Assembly: GCA_963575745.1 (NCBI GenBank)
Contig: CAUYUJ010014627.1
Span: forward strand, 841,348 to 905,347
Length of the DNA: 64,000 bases
Source: Prorocentrum cordatum
Taxonomy: Eukaryota; Sar; Dinophyceae; Prorocentrales; Prorocentraceae
Direction: 5' to 3'
Below are positions 11,160 to 22,744 of this stretch, in pieces; positions within the stretch are counted from its first letter, which is position 1; the number at the start of each line of letters is the position of its first letter. Both the position numbers and the translations under genes were made by a program. The notes under the pieces were generated by a model that was given only the letters and a program-made list of their open reading frames with translations, was not told the DNA's origin and did no database searches.

Positions 11160-12030
11160 ACCTCCTCATCCTTTCCTTCCTTCCGCGCCCTTCGCACGGC
11201 CCGCTCAGTCGGGGCACCCGCCTGGCCGGGCGGCCTGGCGCGGGCTCTTACATGCTGCCGACGGTGGCCCCCTGGCGCCTATCCCGCGGCGCCCCCCGCC
11301 CCCCCCCCGCGGCCGAGGGTCTGGAGCGAGGCGCCCGACGCTGGCTTCGCGAGGCCCTGCCCTTCGGGAGGCGACGCGCGCGCTGAGCGGTCATGGCGCG
11401 ACGCCCAACGCCTAGAGAGGCGGTACCCGGCTGGGGCGCCCCAGGAGGAGGTCACCCAGCGGCCCCCCAACACGAAGCTGGTGGAATACCGTTCAGGGAT
11501 GCGCCCCCTGCAGCCTTCGCGGCTACACGGAAGAGTGGCCCTAGGCGAAAATGACCTTTGGTGCGCGGCTTAACGGGGGACGCGGGGTGGCCAAACCCAG
11601 GCGCACAAGCCAGAGCTACCGCTTCGCGTTCGACGATCGGGGGGCTCCGTTGGGCCCACACCAAAGATCACTCCGGCGAAAGGTCACTGTCACGTCCAGT
11701 CGAGCCCCCGCTCTGGGCGGGCTGCTGCGCGGTGGGTGCTTGACCTGCATGGGCGCTGGCCAGCATTGGGTTTCGTGGGCCGGGCCCCGGGCGGCGGCCC
11801 CCCTGGCACAAAGCTAGTGGAATGCCATGCGGGGATGGCCCCCTGGCAGCATCGCTCTGGGCGGGTTGTGGCCGCTTTTCTTTGCATGGAGGGGAAGGGG
11901 GGGCCGTGGCAAGGTCCGAGAGGAAACCTGCAATTCACGCAAGGCGGGACCCACTTGCACGACCTTTCGGCCCAGCGCTGTGTGACAAAACGGTGGGGGG
12001 GGGGGAAATGCCATGCAAGTGAACTAGCCA
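11160..12030. other. GC-rich sequence with R1 copy 2 and an internal duplication
   Basis: R1 copy 2 lies at 11549-11704, plus strand. An imperfect direct repeat of about 50 bp occurs at 11460-11515 and 11798-11852 (shared core AAGCTGGTGGAAT / AAGCTAGTGGAAT, then GCCCCCTG.CAGC). No coding region was recognised. Confidence 0.6.
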
Positions 12031-12860
12031 AATAATGTCTGTCTGTCTATTTGTCTGTCCGTCCGTCCGTCTGTCTGCTTGTCTGTCTGTCCGTCCGTCC
12101 TTCCGTCGGTCTGTCTGTCTGTCTGTCCGTCTCTTTCTGTCTCTGTCTGTCTCTGTCTGTCTGTCTGATGTATGTATGCTTATATTTATGCATGTACGTC
12201 TGCATGCATGCATGCACGTCTGTCTGTCTGTCGGTCTGTCTGTCTGTCTGTCTGTATGTATGTGTACGTATGAATGTATGCATGCATGCGTGTAGGTACG
12301 TACATACTCACGTACTTACGTGTGTGTATGCCTGTCTGTCTGTCTGCCTGTCTGCATATATGTATGTATGCATGCATGCATGCATGTATGCATGTATGTA
12401 TGTTTGTACGTGTGTATGCATGTGTGTATGCATGCATGCATGCATCCATGCATGCATATCAGTATGCATGAACGTGTGTATGTATGTACGCATGTCTGTA
12501 TGTACGCACGTATGTATGTACTATGTATGCGTGCAGGTATACATACATACATACATACATACATACATACATACATGCATACATACATACATACATACAT
12601 ACATACATACATACACACACATACATACATACATACATACATACATACATACATACATACATACATACATACATACATACATACATACATACACATATAC
12701 ATCTATACATATACATATAGGGCTGTCGGCAGGTAGGTTGGTAGGCAGATAGGTATGTCTGTCTGCATGCATGTGTGTGTAGGTAGGTAGGTCTGTATGC
12801 ATGTATGTATGTATGTTTGTATGTATAAATGTATGTATTTGTGTATATACATTAATATGA
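12031..12860. repeat. Tetranucleotide array cluster
   Basis: Ordered blocks: GTCT/GTCC at 12031-12165, mixed TGTA/TGCA/TGTC at 12165-12540, CATA at 12540-12715, then GTAG and TGTA variants to about 12860. Translated products are Cys/Val/Tyr/His repeats only. Confidence 0.95.
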
Positions 12861-13089
12861 AACAGCAGTGGCGCTTGGCACCATGCACCTTGGTTCTTTG
12901 AAATTTGGCGTGCAGCCAGAAGTAGCGGCGGAAAGACAAGAGGAACAAGCAGAAACAATAACGATAACTCGCCGTTGCCTTGTCCGACATCGTCGTCATA
13001 ATAATGCCATTCGTTATCCGTCCCTCATGCTTCCTCTTCCTCTTCCTCATTGTCGCCCTCCTCTGCGAATGTTTACCCATCCTCCTCTG

Positions 13090-13720
13090 CTCTTTTGTGG
13101 AAGCTTCTCCTTGGAGAGCTTCTCGGGGGTCTCACGAAAGTTTTACGTGGCTTTTTGGGGCCTTCTGGAAGCCTCCTGGGCGCCTTCTGGGAGCCTCTGG
13201 GGGCTTCCTCGGGCCACCCTGCTTCTTACTGCGGTCTCCCTGAACGACCAGGTCACGATCTGGAATGCTTCGGGGTCGTCTTGGGGCCATCTTGGGCCGT
13301 CATGGGGCTCTCTTCGGGCCATCTTGGGGCCCTGTGGGGCCGTTTTGGGAATCTCTTGGACTGCCTGGAAGCCCTTTTGGTCGGATAGTTTTGGCACCAT
13401 TGTCGGGCCTCTTGGGCGGTCTTGGACGCCTGGAAAACCGAAGAACAGAGCATTTCCAAACTCATGCAACAACCATTGGAAATCAATGTTCTTCTGCAAT
13501 TCGGAAGCCTCTTGGGAGTGTTCTTTGGGATGGGTTGTCTTCGGGCGTCTAGTGGGTGTTTGGTGCCTCATGGGGCGCCTGGGGGGCTGTTCGGCCGCCT
13601 TCCTGACTGATTTGGGCCCGCTGCCTCGGCCCAGCAAGGGCTTCCAGCTCCCCAAATCCTGGGGAACCTTCTGCAGAGGCGTCCAGGGGGCCCCCGGGGC
13701 CAGGGATCCTCGGGGCCCCA
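13090..13720 (-). repeat. Degenerate GGCCTCTTGGG block 1
   Basis: Many short imperfect units such as CATCTTGGGCCGTC and GCCTCTTGGG in one orientation. A less repetitive insert at 13435-13500 (ATGCAACAACCATTGGAAATC) has partial counterparts near 14100 and 61910. Long open frames here are periodic and have no independent support. Confidence 0.7.
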
Positions 13721-13774
13721 TTTAGAGGAGCGGATCGCAGGGTCCTATGTTGCAGAATTATAATGAAGGGACAC

Positions 13775-14015
13775 ACACATATATATATATGTATATATAT
13801 ATACACATACATACATACCTATATATATATATGTATGTATATGTGTATATATATGTGTATACATACATACATACATACATACATGCATGCATGCATACAT
13901 ACAAACATGCATGCATGCATGCATACTTACATATATACACATATACACATACATACATCTATACAGACAGACAGACAGGCAAGCAGACAGACAGACAAAC
14001 AGACATACATACATA
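13775..14015. repeat. TA / CATA / CAGA array
   Basis: TATA-rich microsatellite that changes to CATA, GCAT and then CAGACAGA units. It separates blocks 1 and 2 of the GGCCTCTTGGG family. Confidence 0.95.
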
Positions 14016-14039
14016 CGGTGGTGCGATATTCGGGGCCTC

Positions 14040-14345
14040 CAGGACCGTCTTGAAGCGTCGGGAAGCCGAAAAGGCAGAACCGCGAAAATCCATCACACGC
14101 CTTTGGACAATCAATGCTTTTTACCTCTCAGGGCCCTTTTGGGAGTGCACTTGGAGACCCCTTGGGCCGTGTTGGAAGCATTCTGGGCCGTCTTGAAGCC
14201 ATCTTGGGCGTCTTAGAACGATATTTCGGCAACTCTTGGGCCTCTTGGAGGCCTCTTGAAGGCCTTTTCATGTGTCTCTGGGCTGTCTTGGGCCACCTGG
14301 GGCGTCCCTGGCGGCCAAATCCCCCATGCGCTGTCGAGGGCCCCC
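14040..14345 (-). repeat. Degenerate GGCCTCTTGGG block 2
   Basis: Same family and orientation as block 1, including a related insert near 14095-14130 (TTGGACAATCAATGC). It ends at the TA array. Confidence 0.65.
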
Positions 14346-14371
14346 TCCCGGGCCCCCCGGCCTCGTGCCCA

Positions 14372-14372
14372 A

Positions 14373-14424
<52 letters not shown>
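14372..14424. repeat. (TA)n microsatellite
   Basis: About 24 TA units, between two oppositely oriented blocks of the same degenerate repeat family. Confidence 0.97.
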
Positions 14425-14425
<1 letters not shown>

Positions 14426-14529
14426 ACGGCGAACCGGGTCCGGGGGCCCGGGGCCGGGACCCCGACCACAAATGTGGGCTCCGGGGGGCCCGGAGGCTCG
14501 TCGGACCGCCGGACGCCGTCCAAGATCGT

Positions 14530-15075
14530 TCGCAGGCGGCTTCGGAACGCGCTCCGATGGCTCCAGATGCCTTCCAAGACGCCTGTCATGACACCGAGAA
14601 GGTCCCAGAAGCCTCCAAGACGCTCCGAGAGGCAGCCCAAGAGAGGCCCAAGAAGCAAAAATCGTGCCATTCTTATGGGAAAACGTATATTTTTTGCATG
14701 TTCGCCTCTTGGGCTTTGACCGCGTCCAATACGGCCCAAGAAGCGTCCAAGACCGCCCCAAGACGGCCCAAGAAGCTTCCAAGAGGGCCCCAGGACAGCC
14801 CAAGAGGGCCCCAAGACGGCCCAAGAGGCGCCCAAGATGGCCCAAGAGGGCCCCAAGACGGGCCCAAGAAGAGGGGGCCCAGAGGGGGACCACGAACCGC
14901 AAGCTCGAGCCTTCCGCCCCAAGAGGCCGCCAGGAGGCCCCAAGGAGGCCCCTCAAGAGGCCCCAGGAGACCCCCAAGAGGCCCAAAGGAGGCCCCGAGA
15001 AGCCCCAAATCGGCCCCCAAAATGCTTCGAACCTGCTTCCAGGAGGCCCCCGACAGGTTCAGAGGCTCCCGAGAA
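14530..15075 (+). repeat. Degenerate CCCAAGAGGCC block 3 (inverted relative to blocks 1-2)
   Basis: Units such as GGCCCCAAGACGGCCCAAGA repeat with 15-30 bp spacing in the opposite orientation to block 2. With the TA array between them, blocks 2 and 3 form a large imperfect inverted repeat. Translated Pro/Lys/Arg or Leu/Gly/Trp runs follow the DNA periodicity. Confidence 0.7.
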
Positions 15076-15079
15076 GCTA

Positions 15080-15600
15080 CGTCAAACTCCCAGCGAGCGG
15101 CCGGACGAGGCCCCCCACAAAATCACAAGAGGGTTCCAGTATTTGTATCCTTCAGCGCTCTCTGGCCTTCTTCCCCCTGCCCCCTTCCCTGCGACTTTCG
15201 TTGACTCAAGCTCGCCTCCTAGCTAGAACCTAAGCGCGCGCGAAGCGCGCGCGTGGTTCTAGTATATATATATATATATACATATGCTCATGAATACATC
15301 AATCATTTAACTCATCGGCCAATATACATATTTATATTCATACAGACAGCCCCCCCAGCACCCATTCATCGCATTCTTTCTCCTGGGCATGTTGTAATAC
15401 CCTTTTCCTTTCCTTCCTTCCCTTCCCATTCCTTCCCCATCCCTGACGTCTGCTGGAGAATTTGTCGATTCCACCGGCAAGCGTGCTGTGGCTGCTCGGC
15501 TGGCCAACGCCCAACACCAGCGTAATGCGGAAGATTTAAACGGCGGATTTCCCAGCAGAGACAGCCCACGACTTGTGAGCCATCCTGCAGACACGCGGAG
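15080..15600. other. Unassigned sequence with short TA run
   Basis: A (TA)n run lies at 15262-15281, preceded by a GCGCGCG-rich palindromic patch near 15233-15252. No gene was recognised. Confidence 0.5.
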
Positions 15601-16085
15601 CCACCACATCCTATTATTTCACTGGGATGCTTTCGATTTCTGGGGTGGGGTGCTACTCCCAAGCGCCCTGTTCTTTCATTGGAATGCTTGGGATTCCCGG
15701 GATTTCCCCCCCCCCCCCCCCCCCACCCCCCGCCCTGCGATAAAGAGCTACCCTGTATTCACCCCTCCCCCAGGGATCCGCATCCCAATCGTCACATTGA
15801 ATTCAAAAGGTTCGCAACGTCAGGGAAGTTCAGACCAGGTCATCTCACTGGGTTGGGATACCAGGGATTCCTGGGGTTTTTCTCCCTCTGACACCAAGCG
15901 GCCCTGGACCACCCCAGGGATCCGAATCCCAAGCGTCCCAATGAATTCACTGGGTTCGCGACGTCAGGGGAGCCCGAACCCTTATATCTCACTGGGATGC
16001 TTGGAATTTCAGGTGTTCTACTCCCAGAAGCCCTGTTATGTTTTTGGGATGCTTGTGATTCCTGGGGTTTCTTGGGTTCAGAACG
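15600..16085 (+). repeat. Degenerate GGATGCTTGGGATTCC repeats
   Basis: At least five imperfect copies of an ACTGGGATGCTTGGGATTCC-type motif, alternating with GGGATCCGAATCCCAA-type segments and TTCGCAACGTCAGGG. A C run sits at about 15706-15724. Confidence 0.6.
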
Positions 16086-16200
16086 TTTGGGGGGTCCATG
16101 GCGGTCATGTTTGCCGCAGGGAAGAAAATTCTCTTGTCCCTGAGTCTTGGGTTTACACTGGTCCTCCTCCTTCTCCTCCTCCTCCTCCTCCTCCTCCGCA
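16086..16200 (+). repeat. Composite element copy E: 3' end plus tail only
   Basis: Carries only the diagnostic core terminus (GTCTTGGGTTTACACTGG) joined to TCC units at 16163-16198. This looks like a 5'-truncated copy, as expected for elements copied from the 3' end. Confidence 0.65.
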
Positions 16201-16509
16201 ATCTACGCCGTCGCCGTCGCTGTCGCCGACGACACCGCCACTGCCGCTGGCCCCTGCACCGTGCCTCCCAGATGGGGGGGGGGCACGCGCACGCCTGCGT
16301 CGCTCGGCAGGCCTTCGAGCCTCTGCCTCAAGCTCAGCAAACTCTCGCGGATCGCTTTCGCCTCCTGCGGGCGCGCCGGGGCCCTGCAGCGGGTTGGCGG
16401 GGCGAGTGGTGGAATGGGGGGGGGGGGGCTGGGGGGCGCATGGAGGGGGAAAGAAGGTTCCAGGGAAGAGGGTAGGGAGGCGGGAGAGGAGGCTGGCGGG
16501 AGGGGGAGG

Positions 16510-16640
16510 AGGAAGGAGGAGGAGGAGGAGGAGGAGGAGGAGGAGGAGGAGGAGGAGGAGGAGGAGGGAGGAGGAGGAGGAGGAGGAGGAGGAGGATGAG
16601 GAGGGAGGAGGAGAGGAGGAGGAAGAGGAGGAGGACTATA
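16510..16640 (-). repeat. (GGA)n tail of copy F
   Basis: Plus-strand GGA array, i.e. a TCC tail on the minus strand. It faces the TCC tail of copy E about 310 bp away. Confidence 0.9.
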
Positions 16641-17630
16641 GTACGTCCAAAATGCGTCAACAGTCCACGATGCTGTAATACGCTCGCCCGTCCCAGGTCC
16701 CCTCATACGCCTCTACACTAATTCCTTTCCGTTGGGGGAAGTGCCCCTTTGGAATACGAGCGTTCGTCGTCCTGCAAGTATAATGGATCTGTCATCAACG
16801 GCTTCTGCTGTTCAGACGGCGCCTTCGTCATAAAACCTGGGAACGTCTCAACCGGGAACCCCGTCTTTAAAGGGCACCGCCCTCCATCCGCATAGCTGCT
16901 GCACGGGTACAATCGTCTGGTCAGAATGAATGAAGGGTTCTCACACAGAAACATTTAGCATGACAAGGGCCAGGTCTCCATCAGTGTAGCTGCTGGGAAA
17001 TTCTAAGATTGGTGTCCGCGGCACCAGAGCGAGAGACACATTTTGACCTGGAGCCGCCCTCCATCCGTGTAGCGCGCGGTACTAGAACGAAAACCACATT
17101 CTGACAAGGAACCGCCCTCCATCCGTGTAAACGCTGGACACTTTGAAGACGAATGACTGCGCACGGCTCCCTCCACCCGTGTAGCTGTCAAGACCAACGT
17201 GCGTGGCGCTAAAACGATAACCGTGCACATTTCTACGGTTCATATCCGTGGCGCTAAGGCGGGAGCCACATATTTAAACACAGCGCCCTCCAGCTGTGTA
17301 CCTGTTGATGACTTCTGCGACGAATGCATGCGGCGCCGATGTGAGAACCACACTCTGAAAACGGCCGCCCTCCGCCCGTGTTAACTGCTTGAAGCTTTTA
17401 CGACGAAGGCGCGCGGCGCTAGGGCGACAACCACATTTTGACCCGCCCCGACGAACGCGCGCGGGGCTAAAATGAGGAACCAATTTTGACGCCCCCCCCA
17501 TCCGTGCAACTGTTGGATATTGCAATCTTCGGGTCATACACGGGGAGGGCGCCTGAAGAAAGTCGCCCAGCCCGCCCTACCGACACGTCTGGTGGTCGGG
17601 CGGGGAGGCGTTATCTCTAAATAAGAGGGA
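16641..17630 (-). repeat. Composite TCC-tailed element, copy F
   Basis: Core near 16641-16980 includes CATACGCCTCTACAC and TTTCCGTTGGGGGAAGTGCC, which are reverse-strand matches to copy C. About 6-8 degenerate 83-bp units follow at 16980-17520 (CCGCCCTCCATCCGTGTA, GGCGCTAAGGCG, GAGCCACAT). The CCGACACGTCTGGTGG box closes the array. Confidence 0.7.
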
Positions 17631-17636
17631 TGGCGG

Positions 17637-17745
17637 ATGAGGAAGGAGAGGAGGAGGAGCAGGAGGAGGAGCAGGAGGAGGAGGAGGAGGAGGAGGAGGA
17701 GGAGGAGGAGGAGGAGGAGGAGGAGGAGGAGGAGGAGGATGAGTA
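17637..17745. repeat. (GGA)n tract beyond copy F
   Basis: Almost pure GGA units starting right after the left end of copy F. Copy F is thus flanked by purine tracts on both sides, as copy D is. Confidence 0.95.
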
Positions 17746-17816
17746 GCCCGCCCCGCCCCCCCAACACATCGAGCCCAACATGTCATGCGTTTTCTTGTTG
17801 GGGGTGGGGCGTGAAT

Positions 17817-17876
<60 letters not shown>
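17817..17876. repeat. (GT)n microsatellite
   Basis: About 28 GT units. Confidence 0.98.
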
Positions 17877-17878
<2 letters not shown>

Positions 17879-17879
17879 C

Positions 17880-18610
17880 CGAGCTCCTGTGTGATATTTG
17901 CCGCTCGTGTGGAAAATGGTGCCCAGATCGGCTCCGTGCTTCCCTCCCCCCAAGAGCTCCCCCGCTCATACAGGCGCCCGCCCCCCCCCCCCCCCAATCG
18001 CGTTGGAGGTTCGCGCGATTGAGCGACTGGGCAATCGTAGACGTCTACTGCTCACGTCCGCAACCTCCCTATCCCGGCAGGCGAGCGCAAGCCTCTCAAC
18101 ACGCTCGTCGGCAACCTCCTCCCTCCTCCTCTCCCCGCCCCTTCTCCATTACATGTCTGCCGCACCTGCACGAAGCTGCAATGACTTACCAATGAGACCG
18201 TCATCTCTGGAGCTTGCTCCAGCTCGGCGCTACCTGGGAGTTGCCGCTGCCGCAAACCTCCAATCGAACGGCATTTAGACATGCTGCCGTTTGGGTAGAA
18301 GCGCGACGCCAGGCAACTACGGTCGAAACTTTCGCTTGGGTCGGCAGAAGACAAAGCTGATCGACACACCGCATCAGCTACACTCAGCCATGCTTGTCGA
18401 CCTTGAGAAGGAGGGAAGGCCCAGACCTCCACCCACTTGATTGTTCGAGTCACTGGCCCCTAGAGCTTTCGCTCCCTCGGACTGGCTTTCCGTCCAGAAT
18501 CTTTTTTTGGCGGTCCCTTGACCCTGGAAGCAGGCGTCAGAGGACGAAAATGGCAAACCACTCTCTGGCGCGAGGTCGTTCGAGTCGCCAGGGGGATGAG
18601 GAGGCTGAGG
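17880..18610. other. Unassigned spacer
   Basis: GC-rich unique sequence with a C run at about 17980-17995. No family motif was seen on either strand. Confidence 0.4.
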
Positions 18611-18623
18611 AGGATGGGGGGAG

Positions 18624-18982
18624 ATGATGATGCTGCTGCTGATGATGATGATGATGACGATGACGATGACGACGACGACGATGATGATGATGTTGATGAT
18701 GCTGATGATTATGACGACGATGGTGATGATTACGATTATGATGACGACGATGATGATGACGATGATGATTATGCTGATGCTGATGGTGGTGACAATGCTG
18801 ATGCTGATGATGACGATGCTGACGATGATGGCGACGGCAATGATGATGACGACGATGACGACGATGATGATGCTGCTGATGATATTGCTAATGTTGGTGA
18901 TGATGATGACGACGACGAAGGCGACGACAACGGCGAGGGTGATGGTAATGGTGATGGTGATGGCGATGGTGATGGTGATGGT

Positions 18983-19014
<32 letters not shown>

Positions 19015-19056
19015 CGACGACGACGACGATGATGATGATGATGCTGATGCTGATGC

Positions 19057-19141
<85 letters not shown>

Positions 19142-19143
19142 AA
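18624..19143. repeat. (GAT)n array
   Basis: GAT/GAC/GCT units grading into pure GAT at 19050-19140. Acidic or poly-Met frames across it are translation artefacts. Confidence 0.95.
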
Positions 19144-19146
19144 GTA

Positions 19147-19290
19147 GGAGGAGGATGAGGAGGGAGGATGATGTGGAGGGGGGAGGACGGGGAGGAGGAG
19201 GAGGAGGAGGAGGAGGAGGAGGAGGAGGAAGAGGAGGAGAAGGAGAAGGAGGAGGAGGAGGAGAAGGAGGAGGAGAAGGAGGAAAAGGGA
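19147..19290. repeat. (GGA)n tract
   Basis: GGA units joining the GAT array to repeat R2. Read on the minus strand it is a TCC tail on R2. Confidence 0.9.
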
Positions 19291-19405
19291 CGAGGGGGAC
19301 GGAAGCCCGGTGCCTTAGTGCAAGCGCGGTGCTGAGGGCCCTCGCTCTGATCACGTCGTCCGCGCGCAGGCTGGCGTCTCCGAGCTGCAGGCTGCCCGCA
19401 GGGGC
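19291..19405 (-). repeat. Dispersed repeat R2, copy 1
   Basis: Closely matches 28606-28745 over about 110 bp (shared TAGTGCAAGCGCGGTGC, TCGCTCTGATCACGTCGTCC, CGCGCGCAGG). Both copies abut a GGA tract at the same edge. The minus strand is open in both and would encode an acidic/leucine-rich peptide (GLRADDVIRA), so R2 may derive from a coding sequence. No function can be assigned. Confidence 0.65.
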
Positions 19406-19409
19406 ATAC

Positions 19410-20930
19410 CTATTAAGGGAGCCCACAGGGGCATACCTCAGGGAGAGGCCACAGTGGCGGATAACCTGTTACGCCAATCTTGACCTTTATAGTGTATGCA
19501 GCACGCTTCATTCCTGGTACGGGAGCCGACTAGGCACACCTCAGGGAGAACCTTCAAGGGCATTTTCACTATGCAGCGCTCTTCAACTATTGTCACCACA
19601 GACGTCACACGCTCGAGCGCCTCTACCTACCAATAGATCGGCCTCTGTATCACATCACACATGGGGCAGCATGCAATCCTCCGACACTTACGAGCGACTC
19701 ATAGCCGCAACAACTAGGCTTAAGCTAAGCGGTGTCCTTACCTGCACCGCTCATAGTCGCCTTACATACTTTACTTGCCATGCAACATGACGTAGTCCGT
19801 ACTTCTTACAAGGCCACATCAGAGGACACATTCGCAGTGCACACAACAGATTGGTCGACCTCACCACGCTTCATCCACGCACCAACGACAGACATTTACA
19901 TGACCTGCAATGGGAAATGACAAGACCAATTCACCAAATAACATACTATACAACTTGAACAGCAATACCGTACAACATCCAACCAGTACGAGGACGAAGG
20001 CAATGACGACCTACCACCACTACTCAATCTACGAGGACGACCAACCTTCCCACCACTACAACGCACAGCAACTCCAAACGAACACGACCCAAGCTCAGCT
20101 CATATTCTCAGGGCTCGAGTACAGAACAACAAACAAGACGAGGTCGACAACGCCAACCTCGACAAGTTTTCCCGTGTACGCATCACTACACCTCGGGTGC
20201 GAGTGTATCCCGATCCCAGCCAAGAGATGTTGGGCACACACTGTACAAGAGAGCCACGTCAAAGTGGCTTACTTGCCCGACATTAACCAGATCTTCTTCC
20301 AATTACTTTGATCCAGTATGGACACAACACTACAGCAATGGATACACACGAGCGCCCACACCAACATCCACAGTCACTGGGCGGAGAGGCCACATTTACT
20401 TCCATTCTACAAATGCGCCGACTACCGACGAGACGGGCAACCCTTCATACTGAGTGACGCTACCGACCGCGACATACGTCGTGAAGTCATCATCGACCAG
20501 TCATGGGGCAAGCCCAACGACGACATTGACCACAACAAAATACGTCTGAGACAACCCCATTACAACAATGAAGGTACTGAACAAGACCTACTTGAGACGG
20601 TTTGAAACAAATACTACCAGCAGCACGAGGAGCGCTACGAGTTCTCCGTCGACGAAAACAATGGGCTCCACGCCAGGTACCAATCCAGCGTCACCAACAC
20701 GTTCCTCAGCCCCATGACCAAATCAGAGAACAGCATCGTCACAGGGTCCGAGCTACTTTCGTTCACTGACCTACTGGCACACGTACTTCATACATCAGGC
20801 GCAGCAGCGCTATATCCACCGTGGGCTACATCGATTGTGGACAAGTCCCACAGACACATTCCATCACCGGCAACTTACGAGCAGCCCGACTACGTTGAGC
20901 TACAGGACGCTTCGCTCTGTCGGGGGGGGA
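19410..20930. other. A/C-rich island, part 1 (no confirmed gene)
   Basis: The plus strand is rich in A and C and poor in T, unlike the flanking GC-rich DNA. Overlapping open frames of 60-130 codons occur in several frames (for example 19910-20311 and 20318-20605). Stop codons all need T, so long frames are expected here by chance. No domain was recognised. A decayed coding element is possible but unproven. Confidence 0.4.
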
Positions 20931-21815
20931 GGTGGCTGACGCCATAGCTGACGCCATTCAGGCCCAGGAGGCAGAAGGGGGGGATATTCAGGACCGGGAG
21001 GAGGGAGTCGGGGGGGGGGGCCTGACGCCATAGCTGACACCATTCAGGCCCGGGAGGGGGGAAGGGAGCGTGGAGCTCGCTCAAACTTTGCTCTGTCGGG
21101 GGGGAAAGAGCTCACGCCATGGCTGACGCCATTCAGGCCCGGGAGGGGCGAGGGGGGGGGGGACCTGACGCCATGGCTGACGCCATTCAGGCCCGGGAGG
21201 GGATTCGGGGGGGGGGGGGCTGACGCCATCAGGCCTGGGAGGGGGGAGGGAGCTCGCTCAAGCTTCGCTGACGCCATGGCTGACTGACGCCATGGCTGAC
21301 GCCATTCAGGCCCAGGAGGGGGGATTCGGGGGATGGGGGGGGGGCGGGGGCGCTGACGCCATGGCTGACGCCATTCAGGCCCTGGAGGGAGGGGGTGGTG
21401 GTGCTCGCTCAAGCTTCGCTCTGTCGGGGGGGGGGGGGGGGCCTAACGCCGTGGCTGACGCCATTCAGGCCCTGGAGGGAGGAAGGTGGGGGGATGCCTG
21501 ACGCCATGGCTGACGCCATTCAGGCCCGGGAGGGAGTCGGGGGAGGGTGGGGGCTGACGCCATGGCTGACGCCATTCAGGCCCAGGAGGGGGGATGGGGT
21601 GGGGGAGCCCGCTCAAGCTTTGCTCTATCGGGGGACGGAGGGGGGGGCTGACGCCATGGCTGACGCTATTCAGGCCCAGAAAAGGGGAGGGGGGGAGGCT
21701 GACGCCATGGCTGACGCCATTCAGGCCTGGGAGGGGAGAGGGGGGGAAAGCTGACGCCATTCAGGCCCGGGAGAAGGGAAGCGGGGGGAGGCTGACGCGA
21801 TTCAGTCCCGGGAAA
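20931..21815 (+). repeat. GCTGACGCCATTCAGGCCC minisatellite with higher-order structure
   Basis: About 12 or more copies of GCTGACGCCATTCAGGCCC, usually preceded by GCTGACGCCATGGCT and followed by GGGAGG plus a G-rich run of variable length. A second motif, GCTCGCTCAAGCTTCGCTC, recurs at about 20905, 21073, 21249, 21400 and 21609. Many G runs of eight or more are present. Confidence 0.85.
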
Positions 21816-22359
21816 GTGGAGACGCCCAAGATATCCGCGCGGACCTCCGAAAATTTGCGTTCACGTGGCTTTCTATTCCTCGATCCCCCCTCCCGTCCCT
21901 TCCCGCTCATTATCCGGCTCACGGAGCCGGTTCTTTCGGCGTGCCGAAGAATGCGCCCAGCGGCGGAGCCGAAACCGGCTGCATGCAGCAGATTATTTCG
22001 TCACCCCCCCTTTCCCAATCCCCCCCTTTCGTCCGCCCCAGCCCTCCCCCTCTCCTCCCCCTCGCTTTTTCTCCGGCCGCCTCCTCGGCCTCCGACTGAT
22101 GCACCCCCCGAGGATCGAGAGCCGACGGAAATCTACACGGAAAACCTGCAAGAAATCGAAAATTCAAAAAAATCCGTCGATCCGGCGTGTGAGTTTCTAA
22201 GGCCATCACTAGCCTGAGCCTCAGTTCCTCAACTTCAGCTCTGCTGGGGGGTGGATGCCGAAGTGGCTCTGCCGGGGTAAGGGATGGGGGCGGGGGAGCT
22301 TTCCATTCCGTTCCTTCGGCGGAATCCAGGATCCAGCTCACTTCGGGACGGTCCCCTCG

Positions 22360-22740
22360 CTCAGGAGGGCCCCAACACGGGCCAGTACGAAACCAGGAAG
22401 CCGCCCAGACGGTCCAAGAGGGCCTTGGGTCGCCGAAAAAATCGCTACAAGACGCCCAAGCTGTCCCCCAAAGAGCTCCAGAAGACGCCCCAAGAAGACC
22501 TGAAGAGGCCTTCCAAGTGGACCCAAAGAGACGGCCCCAGAGAGCTCCAAGACGGCCCAAGAGACGCCGAAGAGGGCTCCAAAACGGCCCAAGAAGGGCC
22601 AAAGACGGCCCAAGAAGCCCAAAGGAGGCCCCCCAAAGGCCCCCAAGAGATTTAAAAACTTCCTCCAGCGCGCCCCCAAGAAGCCTCGAGGATGCCTCCA
22701 AAAAGCCCCCCGAGAAGCCCAGGAGCGCCCCCAAAAGGTG
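22360..22740 (+). repeat. Degenerate CCCAAGAGGCC block 4
   Basis: Same short-period family as 14530-15075 and in the same orientation (GGCCCAAGAAGCCCAAAGG, CCCAAGAGACGCC). Confidence 0.65.
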
Positions 22741-22744
22741 TCAT

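Noticed and set aside
12031-12860. Possible CRISPR-like or satellite array
   Set aside because: Simple tetranucleotide units without spacers.
14128-15204. Leu/Gly/Trp-rich and Pro/Lys/Arg-rich frames
   Set aside because: Periodicity equals that of the GGCCTCTTGGG blocks, and several frames are open at once.
18374-19426. Poly-Ile/Val frame and acidic Asp-rich frames
   Set aside because: Translations of the GAT array and its GGA flank.
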